The notes: generated by a model not told the origin, from the sequence alone. A stretch of DNA of 64,000 nt from Paenibacillus rhizophilus (GCF_003854965.1 NZ_RQPI01000015.1:52839-116838); one strand, 5' to 3'. Numbered from the stretch's first letter, positions 15,535 to 23,664 are shown. Program-made: numbers and translations.

Positions 15535-16254
15535 TTGGGTAGAGAAAAAGAAACAGGAAATGAATCGCTGGGGGAAAAAGGGTTTGACTTAAGCGGCAAA
15601 CCAGTCCGCGTGCTGTCGACCTCGCTGGGTATCGCCCTGCTGGCCAATGCGCTGTTTGTTCCGGGCGCCTCGGTCGCAAGCGGCAGCTCATCTGCGGACG
15701 AGCCGACGCTGGTGTCCTGGTCTACGGAAGAGGTTAAAGCCTATTTCGACAAAAATGTGGACTGGAACATCCCGTATCCGGAGGAGACGGGGAAAGATAC
15801 AGCCCAGCCGACCCAGGCTCCGGGCGTCGCCACATCGAACGGGACGACGATCATTAACAACTACGGCGGGTATAACTCCGGCTTTGGCTGGGATGATCTG
15901 CTGCTGTACCACATGCTGTTCGGCGGCGGCTCCAGCTATTCGCCGAGCAGATGGTATGATCACCGTCCAACCTATTATGGAGGTACACGGACGGTCTATA
16001 AACCGCGTACTTATGACAACACGAAGTTTCAGAACAAGCCGGTGACCGGCTCCGTAGTGAAGCCGAAGACCTCAACCTCCACGACGGGCACCATTACGAG
16101 ACGGTCGACGTCTTCCAAGGCGGGCGGTATCGGCGGCAAGTCGAGCGGCCTGAGCTCGTCCAGTTCGTCGTCCAGCTCGAAATCCAGTTCCAAATCGAGC
16201 CTCGGCTCAAGCTCACGGTCCAGTTCGGGCAAGGGCAGCGGGTTCGGCGGATGA
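15535..16254 (+). CDS. Exported Ser/Gly-rich protein ending in GSGFGG
   Basis: 239 residues, TTG start behind AAGGGAGG. A hydrophobic segment at residues about 25-45 (STSLGIALLANALFVPGASVA) is a signal peptide or anchor. The middle has EVKAYFDKNVDWNIPYPEE and a Gly/Tyr/Asn-rich region with INNYGGYNSGFGWDDLLLYHMLFGGGSS. The last 60 residues are almost only Ser, Gly, Lys and Arg, ending GSGFGG. Its stop overlaps the start of the ATP-grasp gene (ATGA). The layout recalls the DUF1190 proteins (YjfM/YgiB) encoded beside GspS-like ligases in enterobacteria. It may be the substrate of the ligase; that is a hypothesis. Confidence 0.75.
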   Translation: MGREKETGNESLGEKGFDLSGKPVRVLSTSLGIALLANALFVPGASVASGSSSADEPTLVSWSTEEVKAYFDKNVDWNIPYPEETGKDTAQPTQAPGVATSNGTTIINNYGGYNSGFGWDDLLLYHMLFGGGSSYSPSRWYDHRPTYYGGTRTVYKPRTYDNTKFQNKPVTGSVVKPKTSTSTTGTITRRSTSSKAGGIGGKSSGLSSSSSSSSSKSSSKSSLGSSSRSSSGKGSGFGG

Positions 16255-17447
16255 CGGAGCCCGTATTTCAGTGGCAGGAGCATTCCGGCGAAGACAGGGC
16301 CTCCAGGGTGGAGGAACTGGGGCGGCTGGGCTTTGCCTGGGCCGACCTGGAGGACGAAGAATATTGGCTGGACGGAGTCGCCGTCATGAGAGTGGACATC
16401 TACCGGGAGCTTGAGGAGGCTTCATCCCGGCTTTGGGCCATTCTTGACAAGGCGGCGCGCTATATCCACCGCAGGCACGATCTCTACGACCTGCTCGCCA
16501 TCCCGGAAGTCCTGTGGGAGATGCTGGACGCCGCGCCGCTTGCTCCGCCCGGGCTCATCAGCCGGTATGCGCGGTTTGACTTCGCCGTCGACGAGGGCGG
16601 CAGCATCAAGCTGCTGGAGCTGAACGCGGATACGCCGACCGGTTACGTGGAGGCGTCCATTGCGACGCCATGGGTATGCGAGCAAGCCGGCATTCCGACG
16701 GTTAACGGCAGCATGCCGGAGCTTGTCGCTGCGGCTTGGGGCGAGGAGCGGCCGGACACAGCGGCCTGCGTGAACTACGGAAGCCATCTCGAGGATTCCG
16801 GGACGATCGAAGCGCTGGCAAGGCACAGCGGTCTGGATATCAGGTGCGTCGACTGCCTTGAGCTTACGATTGACGAAGGAACGGTGAAAGACGAACAGGG
16901 GCGCGTCGTGGACCGGATGTTTGCCCTGTACCCGAAAGAGTGGATGGCGGTGGATGAGGGCGGCGAGGCCTTGGCCTATGCGGTGGAGACCGGCCGGCTC
17001 GCGCTGTTCAACCCGCCGCACAGCATTTTGCTCCAGTCCAAAGGGCTGATCGCAGCGGTCTGGGGCATGTATGAGCTGGGCTTTTTGTTCAGCGGTGAAG
17101 AGCGGGAGACCATCGCCAAATATGTTCTGCCCACGTACAACAAGCCTGTGTTCTCCGGAAACTTCGTGTCCAAATCGATGTTCGGCCGCGAAGGCGGTTC
17201 TGTGCGTCTCTATGACGAATCCGGAAGCCTGGAGCTTGAAGATGAGGACGGCTTTGACAGCAGCGTGCTGTTTCCTTCCGTATATCAGAAGAGAGCGGGG
17301 CTCTCGAAGATTCAAACCTCTGCGGGCGAGCTTCACCTGCTTACGGGGATGTTCATGATCAACGGCAGGCCCTGCGGATTGCTGGGGCGGGGCGGAGGCC
17401 CCATTACCGGAAATACAAGCCATTTTATTGCCATGGGAGTGAGATAA
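16251..17447 (+). CDS. Glutathionylspermidine synthase-like ATP-grasp amidoligase
   Basis: 398 residues, the size of stand-alone GspS-synthetase-domain proteins (YgiC/YjfC). Visible features: FAWADLEDEEYWLDGVAVMR, RYDFAVD-like text (GLISRYARFDFAVDEGG), KLLELNADTPTGYVEASIATPW, which corresponds to the ATP- and metal-binding NADTPT motif of the family, and C-terminal SKSMFGREGGSV for the ATP-grasp loop. It lacks the amidase domain of bifunctional Gss. Family members form an amide bond between a carboxylate (peptide) and an amine using ATP. Overlaps the Ser/Gly-rich gene by four bases. Substrates in this context are unknown; a true glutathionylspermidine role is unlikely in Bacillota. Confidence 0.88.
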   Translation: MTEPVFQWQEHSGEDRASRVEELGRLGFAWADLEDEEYWLDGVAVMRVDIYRELEEASSRLWAILDKAARYIHRRHDLYDLLAIPEVLWEMLDAAPLAPPGLISRYARFDFAVDEGGSIKLLELNADTPTGYVEASIATPWVCEQAGIPTVNGSMPELVAAAWGEERPDTAACVNYGSHLEDSGTIEALARHSGLDIRCVDCLELTIDEGTVKDEQGRVVDRMFALYPKEWMAVDEGGEALAYAVETGRLALFNPPHSILLQSKGLIAAVWGMYELGFLFSGEERETIAKYVLPTYNKPVFSGNFVSKSMFGREGGSVRLYDESGSLELEDEDGFDSSVLFPSVYQKRAGLSKIQTSAGELHLLTGMFMINGRPCGLLGRGGGPITGNTSHFIAMGVR

Positions 17448-17448
17448 A

Positions 17449-18129
17449 TTGCGCGAGAACTATTATAAGAAGCCGGGAGCACGCCGCCGCGGGCTTGGGG
17501 GAAAGCGGGCACTTCGCTCGGCCGTCCTGCTGCTGATTATCGCGGCGGTGCTGGCTCTGGCCGGCTGCTCCGATAATCCGGACAGCGTATTCTCCACGGA
17601 TTCCGGTGCGACATCAACCAGCGATGTGGCGCGGGTGCCGTGGGATTACCGGGTTGTCGAGGGTACGGTCGGTGACCTGATCGGCAGCGATATGACCATC
17701 CTGCCGAACAACGAGATGCTTCCCAATGACGGCAATTATGCGACAGGGGACAAAATCTATACGCTTCAGTACATGGACGCCGAAATCACGACGGATGCCG
17801 ATCAGAAGAACCAGGTCCGCCTGTCTTCCTGGTCCACGATCAAATCCTACAAGGATTTGAAATCGGCCACAGAGGACCTGAAGAACCTGAAGATTTCGGT
17901 GACGACGGACGTCGATCTGATCGGTGTGTACAAGACGAAGTATAAGGACAAGACAAGAAACTTTGCCGTAGTGGAGCTGCCTTCGGGGAACCGGATCAAG
18001 CAGCCGATCGACGATAAGCGCTACACCGCGATGGAGAAGAAGAAGACGGTGCAGGTCGTGCTGGAAGAGGTTCATGATTTTGCGGATTACGATTTGGCTT
18101 ATGCAAAATTTCGGGGGTGGGCGAATTGA
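17449..18129 (+). CDS. DUF4247 lipoprotein
   Basis: 226 residues from a TTG start with GGGAGTGAG seven bases upstream, one base after the previous stop. A basic N-terminus precedes a hydrophobic segment and the lipobox LALAGC (Cys about residue 40), so it is a membrane-anchored lipoprotein on the outer face. The remainder matches DUF4247-type proteins: beta-rich with IYTLQYMDAEITTDADQKN and FAVVELPSGNRIKQPIDDKRY. Its stop codon overlaps the start of the DUF350 gene. The function is unknown, but its fixed place next to a GspS-like ligase, DUF350 and a channel suggests an envelope stress complex. Confidence 0.78.
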   Translation: MRENYYKKPGARRRGLGGKRALRSAVLLLIIAAVLALAGCSDNPDSVFSTDSGATSTSDVARVPWDYRVVEGTVGDLIGSDMTILPNNEMLPNDGNYATGDKIYTLQYMDAEITTDADQKNQVRLSSWSTIKSYKDLKSATEDLKNLKISVTTDVDLIGVYKTKYKDKTRNFAVVELPSGNRIKQPIDDKRYTAMEKKKTVQVVLEEVHDFADYDLAYAKFRGWAN

Positions 18130-18518
18130 CGGTCGTTATCAATATTCTGGTTAGTGTAATTTTCATTATCGTGCTTCAATTGCTGGGCATGCTGATCTTC
18201 AGCTGGATGACTCCGTTCAAGGATATGGAGGAGCTGAAGAACGGCAATGTCGCCGTAGGTCTGGCGCTCGGCGGGAAATTTCTGGCGACGGCGATTATTC
18301 TCGGTGTGGCGGCCTATACGAATTCCTCGATCTGGTTTATGGCGCTCTGGTTCGCTGTCGGCTATGTCTGTCTGGTGGCGGCGTACTGGATTTTCGAGCT
18401 GGTCACGATCGGCTTTAAAATCTCCGACCATCTTAAGCAGGGCAATGTCGCGGTGGGGACGCTGCTGTGCTTTGTCTTTGTCGGAACGGCGTTTGCGGTC
18501 AGCAGTCTGATCATTTAA
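18126..18518 (+). CDS. DUF350 membrane protein
   Basis: 130 residues with four membrane helices in two internal repeats. Each repeat contains a signature: MEELKNGNVAVGLALGGKF in the first half and ISDHLKQGNVAVGTLLCFVF in the second. This is the DUF350/YjfL pattern. A GTG at 18117 is possible, but the TTG at 18126 overlaps the preceding stop as TTGA and has GGGGGTGGG at good spacing, so it is preferred. Translation is coupled to the DUF4247 gene. DUF350 proteins are predicted partners of GspS-like ligases and PspA-type proteins; no activity is established. Confidence 0.88.
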   Translation: MTVVINILVSVIFIIVLQLLGMLIFSWMTPFKDMEELKNGNVAVGLALGGKFLATAIILGVAAYTNSSIWFMALWFAVGYVCLVAAYWIFELVTIGFKISDHLKQGNVAVGTLLCFVFVGTAFAVSSLII

Positions 18519-18593
18519 CTATCTCGAAGGCCCGCAGGGCTGTCCTCGAAGCGGCGGGCGGCTTTGCGGGCCTTTGCGGGACATCCGAGGGGG

Positions 18594-19625
18594 GTGACTG
18601 CCATTCACTTTTTGTTAAAGCTGTCGGCCATGATGAACCATATCAAGAAAAGAACGATCGGTCTGAGTATTCTCCTGTTTGTCACGCTCAGTGCGACGGT
18701 CGCCTACATCCTTGAGCCGGATACGTTCGGCAGCTGGTTCAACTCGTTCTACTGGGTCATGACGACCATGGCGACGGTCGGATACGGCGATTTTTTTGCG
18801 AAGACCGTCATCGGCAAAATATTTACGATTTTTCTATACATTTTCGGCATCGGGCTGCTTAGCTTGGTCATCGGAAAGATTATCGATGCCATTGCCGAAA
18901 TCGGAAGGCAGAGGAGGGCGGGAAAGTTGCCATTTTTCGGAGAGAATCATGTTATTCTCATCAACTGGAGCAAAAAGGCGCAGGCGGCGGTGGGTGAAAT
19001 CCTCAGCTATACGCCGGACTGTCAGATCATCATTATCGACGAATCGGGTCAGCATCCGCTGGAGCAGATGAAACAGGTTCATTTCATCAGCGGGGACCCT
19101 TCCTCCGACGATATTCTGGTGAAGGCAGGTCTCGCCAAAGCGAGGGCGGCCATTATCTTCGGCGATATACGGATCGACGAGGCCGCACTGGTGGACGGCA
19201 AATCGCTGCTGATCGCCTCAAGCATCGAGCGGATCGCGCCGGATGTACATACAACAGTGGAAATCATGCAGGAGAAGAACGTGCAGAACTTCCGGCATGT
19301 CCGGGTCAACGACTTCGTCCTGTCGCATGACGCCGTTTCCCGGCTGGCGGTAAGAGCCGCGCTGCAGGAGGGAAATCCGGAAGTCATTACGCAGCTTATC
19401 AGCCGCTCCCACGGCGACGATATTTACGAGGTACCGGTCGACCGGTCATGGAAGACCTACGGGGATGCTTTCCAGGGCCTGCTGCGCCAAGGCGCCACCC
19501 TGATCGCCGACCGCCACGATCTGGGCATCAACCGCAGGCTGGATGATCCTATCCCTGCGGAAGCAAGGCTGTATATCGTCTCCGATGAGACAACCTACCG
19601 GAAGATCGCGGGCAAAATGGGATAA
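18594..19625 (+). CDS. Two-helix potassium channel with RCK (TrkA-N) domain
   Basis: About 343 residues. Two membrane helices flank a pore loop with the K+ selectivity filter TMATVGYGDFF. A cytoplasmic regulator-of-conductance (RCK) domain follows, starting NHVILINWSKKAQAAVGEIL, with IIIIDESGQHPL as the end of the second Rossmann strand. It resembles YugO/MthK channels. The start is uncertain: the frame is open from 18564, a GTG at 18594 lies close to GAGGGGGG, an ATT at 18603 would have better spacing, and ATG 18630 has no ribosome binding site. It is the last gene of the operon and suggests the system acts on membrane potential or ion balance. Confidence 0.88.
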   Translation: MTAIHFLLKLSAMMNHIKKRTIGLSILLFVTLSATVAYILEPDTFGSWFNSFYWVMTTMATVGYGDFFAKTVIGKIFTIFLYIFGIGLLSLVIGKIIDAIAEIGRQRRAGKLPFFGENHVILINWSKKAQAAVGEILSYTPDCQIIIIDESGQHPLEQMKQVHFISGDPSSDDILVKAGLAKARAAIIFGDIRIDEAALVDGKSLLIASSIERIAPDVHTTVEIMQEKNVQNFRHVRVNDFVLSHDAVSRLAVRAALQEGNPEVITQLISRSHGDDIYEVPVDRSWKTYGDAFQGLLRQGATLIADRHDLGINRRLDDPIPAEARLYIVSDETTYRKIAGKMG

Positions 19626-19659
19626 CCGGATAGGTAATCCTGCTGTGGAAAGGAGCGTT

Positions 19660-20553
19660 ATGGCCAGTATCAAACCGCTGAACGAGTTACCGCTTAAGAC
19701 GGCGCTGGAAGCATGGAATACGGGATTTGAGGACTATTATGTCGATTTATTCATGAAAGAACCGGCATTTATCGCCCGGATGTACAATGAGGATCTGCTG
19801 CCGGACCAGTCCATCGTGCTCTTTGACGGTGAGCGGCCGGCGGGCCTCACGCTGAACGGCATACGTATGGTTAACGGATGCAAGGTGGCCTGGAACGGCG
19901 GCACCGCCGTTGCCCCTTTTTACCGGGGCAAGGGGGGCGGCCGGCTGTTGCTGGAGGAGAGTATCCGGCGCTACCGGGAGGAAGGCGTCGATCTGGCGAC
20001 TCTGGAGGTGTTCGTGCAGAACACCCCGGCCATTGCGCTATATGAGCGGTGCGGCTATGTGAACAAAGGCATGACGCGGTTTTACGAGCGGCCCGCCGGA
20101 ACTCAGCCGCCAGGGAACGCTGTTCTTGAAGCGGCCCCCGCGATTGAGGTTCAGGAGGCCGATGTGGCTAAGGCGGCGGCCCTTCCCTTCTATCGCCACC
20201 GCAGGCCGTGGCAGACCCACTGGCTGAGCCTGAAGGGCGGCCGCTGCCTGATTGCCGGGCAGGAAGGCCAAGCTGCCGGGTATCTTCCGTTCCGGCGGAT
20301 TTATTCCGGGACCGGTGAGCTGTCCGCGCTGCTGATTTATCCAGGCAGCGTTATTGGCGGCCGCTTGGACGCGGAGGCAATCGCGGATACGCTGTTATCC
20401 CGGCTGCTCTCCGGCATCCCGGAAGGCGTAGGAGTAAGAGCCGTTCATATTCCGGCCACAGGCGGCTTCTTTACAGCTTCATTGGAGCGGGCCGGTCTTG
20501 TCCCCACACATGAGCTGCTGTATATGGAGCTGACTTTGACGGAAGCTTTTTGA
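19660..20553 (+). CDS. GNAT-family N-acetyltransferase, two-domain
   Basis: 297 residues. The N-terminal domain (about residues 1-145) has the acetyl-CoA motif: GTAVAPFYRGKGGGRLLLEESIRRY, then VFVQNTPAIALYERCGYVNKGMTRFYE. The second half (EVQEADVAKAAALPFYRHRRPWQTHWLSLKGG) looks like a second, degenerate GNAT-like domain without the binding loop. Start ATG 19660 follows GGAAAGGAG; the frame is open further upstream into the channel gene but that is not used. Acetyl-acceptor is unknown. It follows the K+ channel by 34 bases in the same direction and could be read with it, though it has no clear functional link. Confidence 0.85.
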   Translation: MASIKPLNELPLKTALEAWNTGFEDYYVDLFMKEPAFIARMYNEDLLPDQSIVLFDGERPAGLTLNGIRMVNGCKVAWNGGTAVAPFYRGKGGGRLLLEESIRRYREEGVDLATLEVFVQNTPAIALYERCGYVNKGMTRFYERPAGTQPPGNAVLEAAPAIEVQEADVAKAAALPFYRHRRPWQTHWLSLKGGRCLIAGQEGQAAGYLPFRRIYSGTGELSALLIYPGSVIGGRLDAEAIADTLLSRLLSGIPEGVGVRAVHIPATGGFFTASLERAGLVPTHELLYMELTLTEAF

Positions 20554-20579
20554 ATAAAATGTTCATTGTGGTGAAAGCT

Positions 20580-20598
20580 TTACCCGAAAGTAGGGTAA
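20580..20598 (+). promoter_or_regulatory. Short hairpin in the rpmE2 leader
   Basis: TTACCC and GGGTAA flank seven bases, 43 bases before the rpmE2 start. Type B L31 genes are often zinc-regulated by Zur, but no clear Zur box is seen; the hairpin may only be an operator or leader stem. Confidence 0.3.
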
Positions 20599-20641
20599 GT
20601 TAATACAAGATGTCTATTTTATTCAGAAAGAGGGATTAACG

Positions 20642-20890
20642 ATGAGAGAAGGCATTCATCCGAAATACCAGCCAGTCATTTTCTATGATGCCAGCGCAGA
20701 TTTTAAATTCCTGAGCGCTTCCACCAAGTCTTCGGGAGAGACGATGGAGTGGGAGGACGGCAATACGTACCCGGTCATCCGGGTCGATTCCAGCTCGGCT
20801 TCCCATCCTTTCTATACGGGCAGACAGAAGAATATCGACACGGGCGGACGTATCGACCGCTTCAATCAGCGTCTGAACTACAAGAAATAA
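20642..20890 (+). CDS. rpmE2: 50S ribosomal protein L31 type B
   Basis: 82 residues. The sequence MREGIHPKYQPVIFYDASADF, then SSASHPFYTGRQKNIDTGGRIDRFNQRL, is that of the zinc-free (type B) L31. The CxxC pairs of the zinc-binding form are absent. In many bacteria this paralogue replaces the zinc form when zinc is scarce and is under Zur. AGAGGGA precedes the ATG. Monocistronic, with a terminator downstream. No Zur-type operator was recognised by eye. Confidence 0.95.
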   Translation: MREGIHPKYQPVIFYDASADFKFLSASTKSSGETMEWEDGNTYPVIRVDSSSASHPFYTGRQKNIDTGGRIDRFNQRLNYKK

Positions 20891-20909
20891 CGCAACGTAT
20901 CGTATCGCC

Positions 20910-20959
20910 AAAAAGGACCCATCGCGGCGGGCTTCGGCCTTCTGCAATGGGTCCTTTTT
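20910..20959 (+). terminator. Bidirectional intrinsic terminator
   Basis: AAAAAGGACCCAT and ATGGGTCCTTTTT form a perfect stem whose interior can pair partly (GGCGGGCTTCGGCC). A and T runs on both sides serve rpmE2 and the convergent TPR gene. Confidence 0.88.
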
Positions 20960-20979
20960 CTCGTATTGTTCATCTTTAT

Positions 20980-21870
20980 TTATATTTTGCGAAACAGCGA
21001 TCTCCAGCCGAACACCTGCACCCGGACGAGCAGCTTGCTCAGCCAGTACGCCAGTACGTACAGAAGGAGAAACAGCAGCACGAAGGGGCGGAATACGATC
21101 CAGAGCACCACCCAGACGAGAAAAAACTGCCACTTGCCAAGCCGCTTCTTCGCTATAAACGGCAGGAGCAGCACGCGATAGAACCAGTATTTCTTTTGCA
21201 GGCTGTTCAAATACTCGCTGCGGATTTGCTCGTCCGTGGGGTCGATCCGGATGGCGTTCTTCATGAACTCGATCTCTTTGCCGTAATCGCCCCGTCTGTC
21301 CGCCGCCCAGGCGAGGTACAGATAGGTCTGGTCGTCCTCGGGATCGTGAAACAGCGCCATGCTCTCCGAAGAGAGCGAGCCTTCGAAATCCCGCGAGTTG
21401 GCCCGCAGATAGCTGTCCGCCGCGAGGAACAGGGAGCGGTCCGGCGCAAGCCGGAGCGCCCGGTCCATTTCCTCCCGGGCTGCTTGGAAATCCCCTTTTT
21501 TATGATAAATATTGAATTTGAGAAAAGGATAATAGCTTTCCAGCGGATCAATCCGCTGCCCTTCCGCCGCCGCTTCCAGAAACAGCGCCTCATTGCCCTG
21601 CGAGTACAGCGACACGGCCCGCACGAACCAGGCAAGCGCGTTCTCCGGATCGCATCTTAGCGCCTCGGCCGACCAATGCATCGCATGGTCATAACTGCCG
21701 GCTTTCATATGAATTTGCGCCAGCATTCCGTACGCATCGGCATTCTCCGGATCTTCCAGTATCCACTTCTCGGTTTCCTCTATCGCCTCCGCAAAGCGCC
21801 GCCAGTTCATCAGCTGAAACGCCCGCTCATAGTGGAAGGCATCAGGGCCACGCAAGCTCACGGGCATCAC
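20980..21870 (-). CDS. Tetratricopeptide-repeat membrane protein
   Basis: 296 residues. Residues about 10-215 contain five or six TPR units, e.g. NWRRFAEAIEETEKWILEDPENADAYG and AGSYDHAMHWSAEALRCDPENALAW. The C-terminal part holds two hydrophobic helices (WQFFLVWVVLWIVFRPFVLLFLLLYVLAYWL), so the TPR region is anchored to the membrane. Start codons at 21870 and 21867 lie seven and ten bases after the stop of the AAA ATPase gene, which is upstream in the same direction, so the two form an operon. TPR partners present or recruit substrates of AAA ATPases; the target here is unknown. Confidence 0.85.
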   Translation of the reverse strand: MMPVSLRGPDAFHYERAFQLMNWRRFAEAIEETEKWILEDPENADAYGMLAQIHMKAGSYDHAMHWSAEALRCDPENALAWFVRAVSLYSQGNEALFLEAAAEGQRIDPLESYYPFLKFNIYHKKGDFQAAREEMDRALRLAPDRSLFLAADSYLRANSRDFEGSLSSESMALFHDPEDDQTYLYLAWAADRRGDYGKEIEFMKNAIRIDPTDEQIRSEYLNSLQKKYWFYRVLLLPFIAKKRLGKWQFFLVWVVLWIVFRPFVLLFLLLYVLAYWLSKLLVRVQVFGWRSLFRKI

Positions 21871-21877
21871 CGCCTGT

Positions 21878-22843
21878 TCATTTGATTCGGTGGGTCTTCA
21901 CGTATTCAAGCACCTGCTCGTAATCTTTGTTGATATCGCTGAAGGTAGCGTAGTTCTTGGCTGTGGAGAACCAATCCAGCGTCGTCGGCTTGCGTCCCTC
22001 GATGCTCGCCTTCATATCTTTGTCCGTGATCGGCTGGATGCTGCCGCTCTCGAGAGAACGCTCGATGGCCCGCTCCACCGCATCCCTTACGATTTGCTCC
22101 AGATCAGCGCCCGAGAAATGCGTCGTCATCTCGGCCCAGCGTTTCAGGTGCAGCCCGTCCTGCGGCTTGCCTTGAAGCTTCAGGCCGAGGATTAGCTCTC
22201 TTTCCGCCGGTTCGGGCGGCGGCACAAAGAACAGATGGTTGAACCGCCCCGGCCGCCGCAGCGCCGAATCGAGGTACCAGGGGGTATTCGTCGCGCCGAC
22301 GACGAGCACCTCATGGTTGAAGGACTGCAGGCCATCCAGTTCGATCAGCAGCTGATTGACCAGCATGCGGTTATGATGCTGCTGCATGTGGTGGCGGCTT
22401 CCGCCAAGCGCGTCGAGCTCGTCGATGAACATGACGCAGGGCTTTTCCTGGCGCGCTTTTTCAAAGAAATCATGTAGATTATGCTCGCTTTCCCCGATGT
22501 ACATGGAGAGAATAGCCTGCAGCTCGACATGCAGGAAGTTGGCGTTGATCTCTCCGGCAATCGCCCGGGCGAGAAACGTCTTGCCGCAGCCCGGAGGGCC
22601 GTACAGCAGCAGACTGCCTCCAGCCGACTTCCCGAAGGCCTGGAACATTTCCGGCTGCTGAAGCGGCAGAATAAAGTTCAGGCGGATTTTTTTCTTCAAT
22701 TCTTCCATCCCGCCGACATCCTGAAAGGTGACTTGCGATTTCTCTGTTTCGACAAGGCTGCTCTCGTCCCCGTTGAACGAAATGACCTTGAGCTTCGGTC
22801 TGATCCGGTTCTTATCCTGCTCGTCATGAGGCACGGCATTCAC
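21878..22843 (-). CDS. AAA family ATPase (FtsH/CDC48-like single AAA domain)
   Basis: 321 residues. TFQDVGGMEELKKKIRLNFILPLQQPEMF is the typical entry to an AAA domain. Walker A is GPPGCGKTFLARAI (about residues 83-96), Walker B is CVMFIDELDALGG, the sensor 1 region is VLVVGATNTPWYLD, and the arginine finger is in ALRRPGRFNHL. The second-region-of-homology is complete, so it should be an active ATPase. There is no protease or membrane domain. It is followed by a membrane-anchored TPR protein, suggesting a two-component remodelling unit at the membrane. Function not known. Confidence 0.9.
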   Translation of the reverse strand: MNAVPHDEQDKNRIRPKLKVISFNGDESSLVETEKSQVTFQDVGGMEELKKKIRLNFILPLQQPEMFQAFGKSAGGSLLLYGPPGCGKTFLARAIAGEINANFLHVELQAILSMYIGESEHNLHDFFEKARQEKPCVMFIDELDALGGSRHHMQQHHNRMLVNQLLIELDGLQSFNHEVLVVGATNTPWYLDSALRRPGRFNHLFFVPPPEPAERELILGLKLQGKPQDGLHLKRWAEMTTHFSGADLEQIVRDAVERAIERSLESGSIQPITDKDMKASIEGRKPTTLDWFSTAKNYATFSDINKDYEQVLEYVKTHRIK

Positions 22844-23135
22844 GCCCTTTCACCAAAAAGCGTCTCTTCTTGATACTGAAAAGCTCCCATTAAGGACAAG
22901 GGACAGTATAGGAGACGCAGCTTATCTAGTATTATAAGCAATCAAAAAAGGAGACGCAATTTACGTCTTAAGCCATCCATGCCGGAACTCCAAGATGCCC
23001 ATGAGTTTCTCATGCGTAATGGGAAGACCTGGTTTTTCCACGTATTTTTGCAAAAAAAAGCTTTGTTCCCTCCTAATTATAGAGGTATAATTTTCCACAA
23101 GAAAGAAAATTATGGTATTTACGAAAGGTGAGGAA
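22844..23135. other. Intergenic region with repeated GAGACGC hexamer-type sequence
   Basis: No gene of usual size. AGCGTCTC near 22858 and GGAGACGC near 22912 are complementary and could close a long weak hairpin; GGAGACGC recurs near 22951. The rest is AT-rich with no recognised element. Confidence 0.35.
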
Positions 23136-23240
23136 ATGTGGATTCTATTGGAGGATATGTCTAATCAAACGCTAATGCTGTTTTTGCTGGTAAATATCGC
23201 GTACCTTACGGTGATGATCCTGTGCCTGCGGCAGAAATAG
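23136..23240 (+). CDS. 34-residue single-span membrane microprotein
   Basis: The ATG is preceded at good distance by AAAGGTGAGG. The translation begins MWILLEDMSNQTLM and continues through one membrane helix (LFLLVNIAYLTVMILCL) to a basic end RQK, then TAG. This topology, a short polar start, one helix and a positive tail, is usual for bacterial membrane microproteins. It lies alone between the AAA ATPase gene (divergent) and the next + strand gene. Supported only by ribosome binding site, codon run and topology; no homologue is recognised. Confidence 0.5.
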   Translation: MWILLEDMSNQTLMLFLLVNIAYLTVMILCLRQK

Positions 23241-23385
23241 AAACCGGCGGTACCGAACCGCTGCCTTTACAGACAATGTTCGTTTCATCCTCTTCCGTCC
23301 GGAATTCCTTAATGCTTCGCTGTATGCAAGCCGGGGGCTTATGCTACAATGGGTTTGCAGGTCCAAGCGGGAAGGATGAACATAT

Positions 23386-23664
23386 ATGAATCAAGCCATA
23401 AACGAACAGGAAATGATCGCATTCATCGCAGGCCAAACGAAAGCCGACCCTAAAGCGATTACGCTCATTCTGAAGCATGAACAGGCGTTTATTAACAGCG
23501 CCAAGGCCAACGCCAAGGGAGAGGTCGACATCGACAGCGACGATCTGGTTGATTATGTGCTCAGCCGCAGCGACGTTAAGCTGGACGAGCTGACGGTTGA
23601 ACGCATCCTGGATGCGGAGATGGACTACCTGATGGATAAAGGATTGGCCGGTTATCTGGATTAA
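23386..23664 (+). CDS. Small acidic conserved-type protein, unknown function
   Basis: 92 residues with ATG behind GAAGGATG. The text INEQEMIAFIAGQTKADPKAITLILKHEQAFIN, then EVDIDSDDLVDYVLSRSDVKLDELTVERILDAEMDYLMDKGLAGYLD, is acidic and probably all-helical, with two similar Asp-rich helix-turn segments. No signal peptide, membrane helix or Cys. I do not recognise the family. Placed between the microprotein and a convergent MATE gene, it seems to be a single-gene unit ended by a hairpin at 23734. Confidence 0.65.
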   Translation: MNQAINEQEMIAFIAGQTKADPKAITLILKHEQAFINSAKANAKGEVDIDSDDLVDYVLSRSDVKLDELTVERILDAEMDYLMDKGLAGYLD

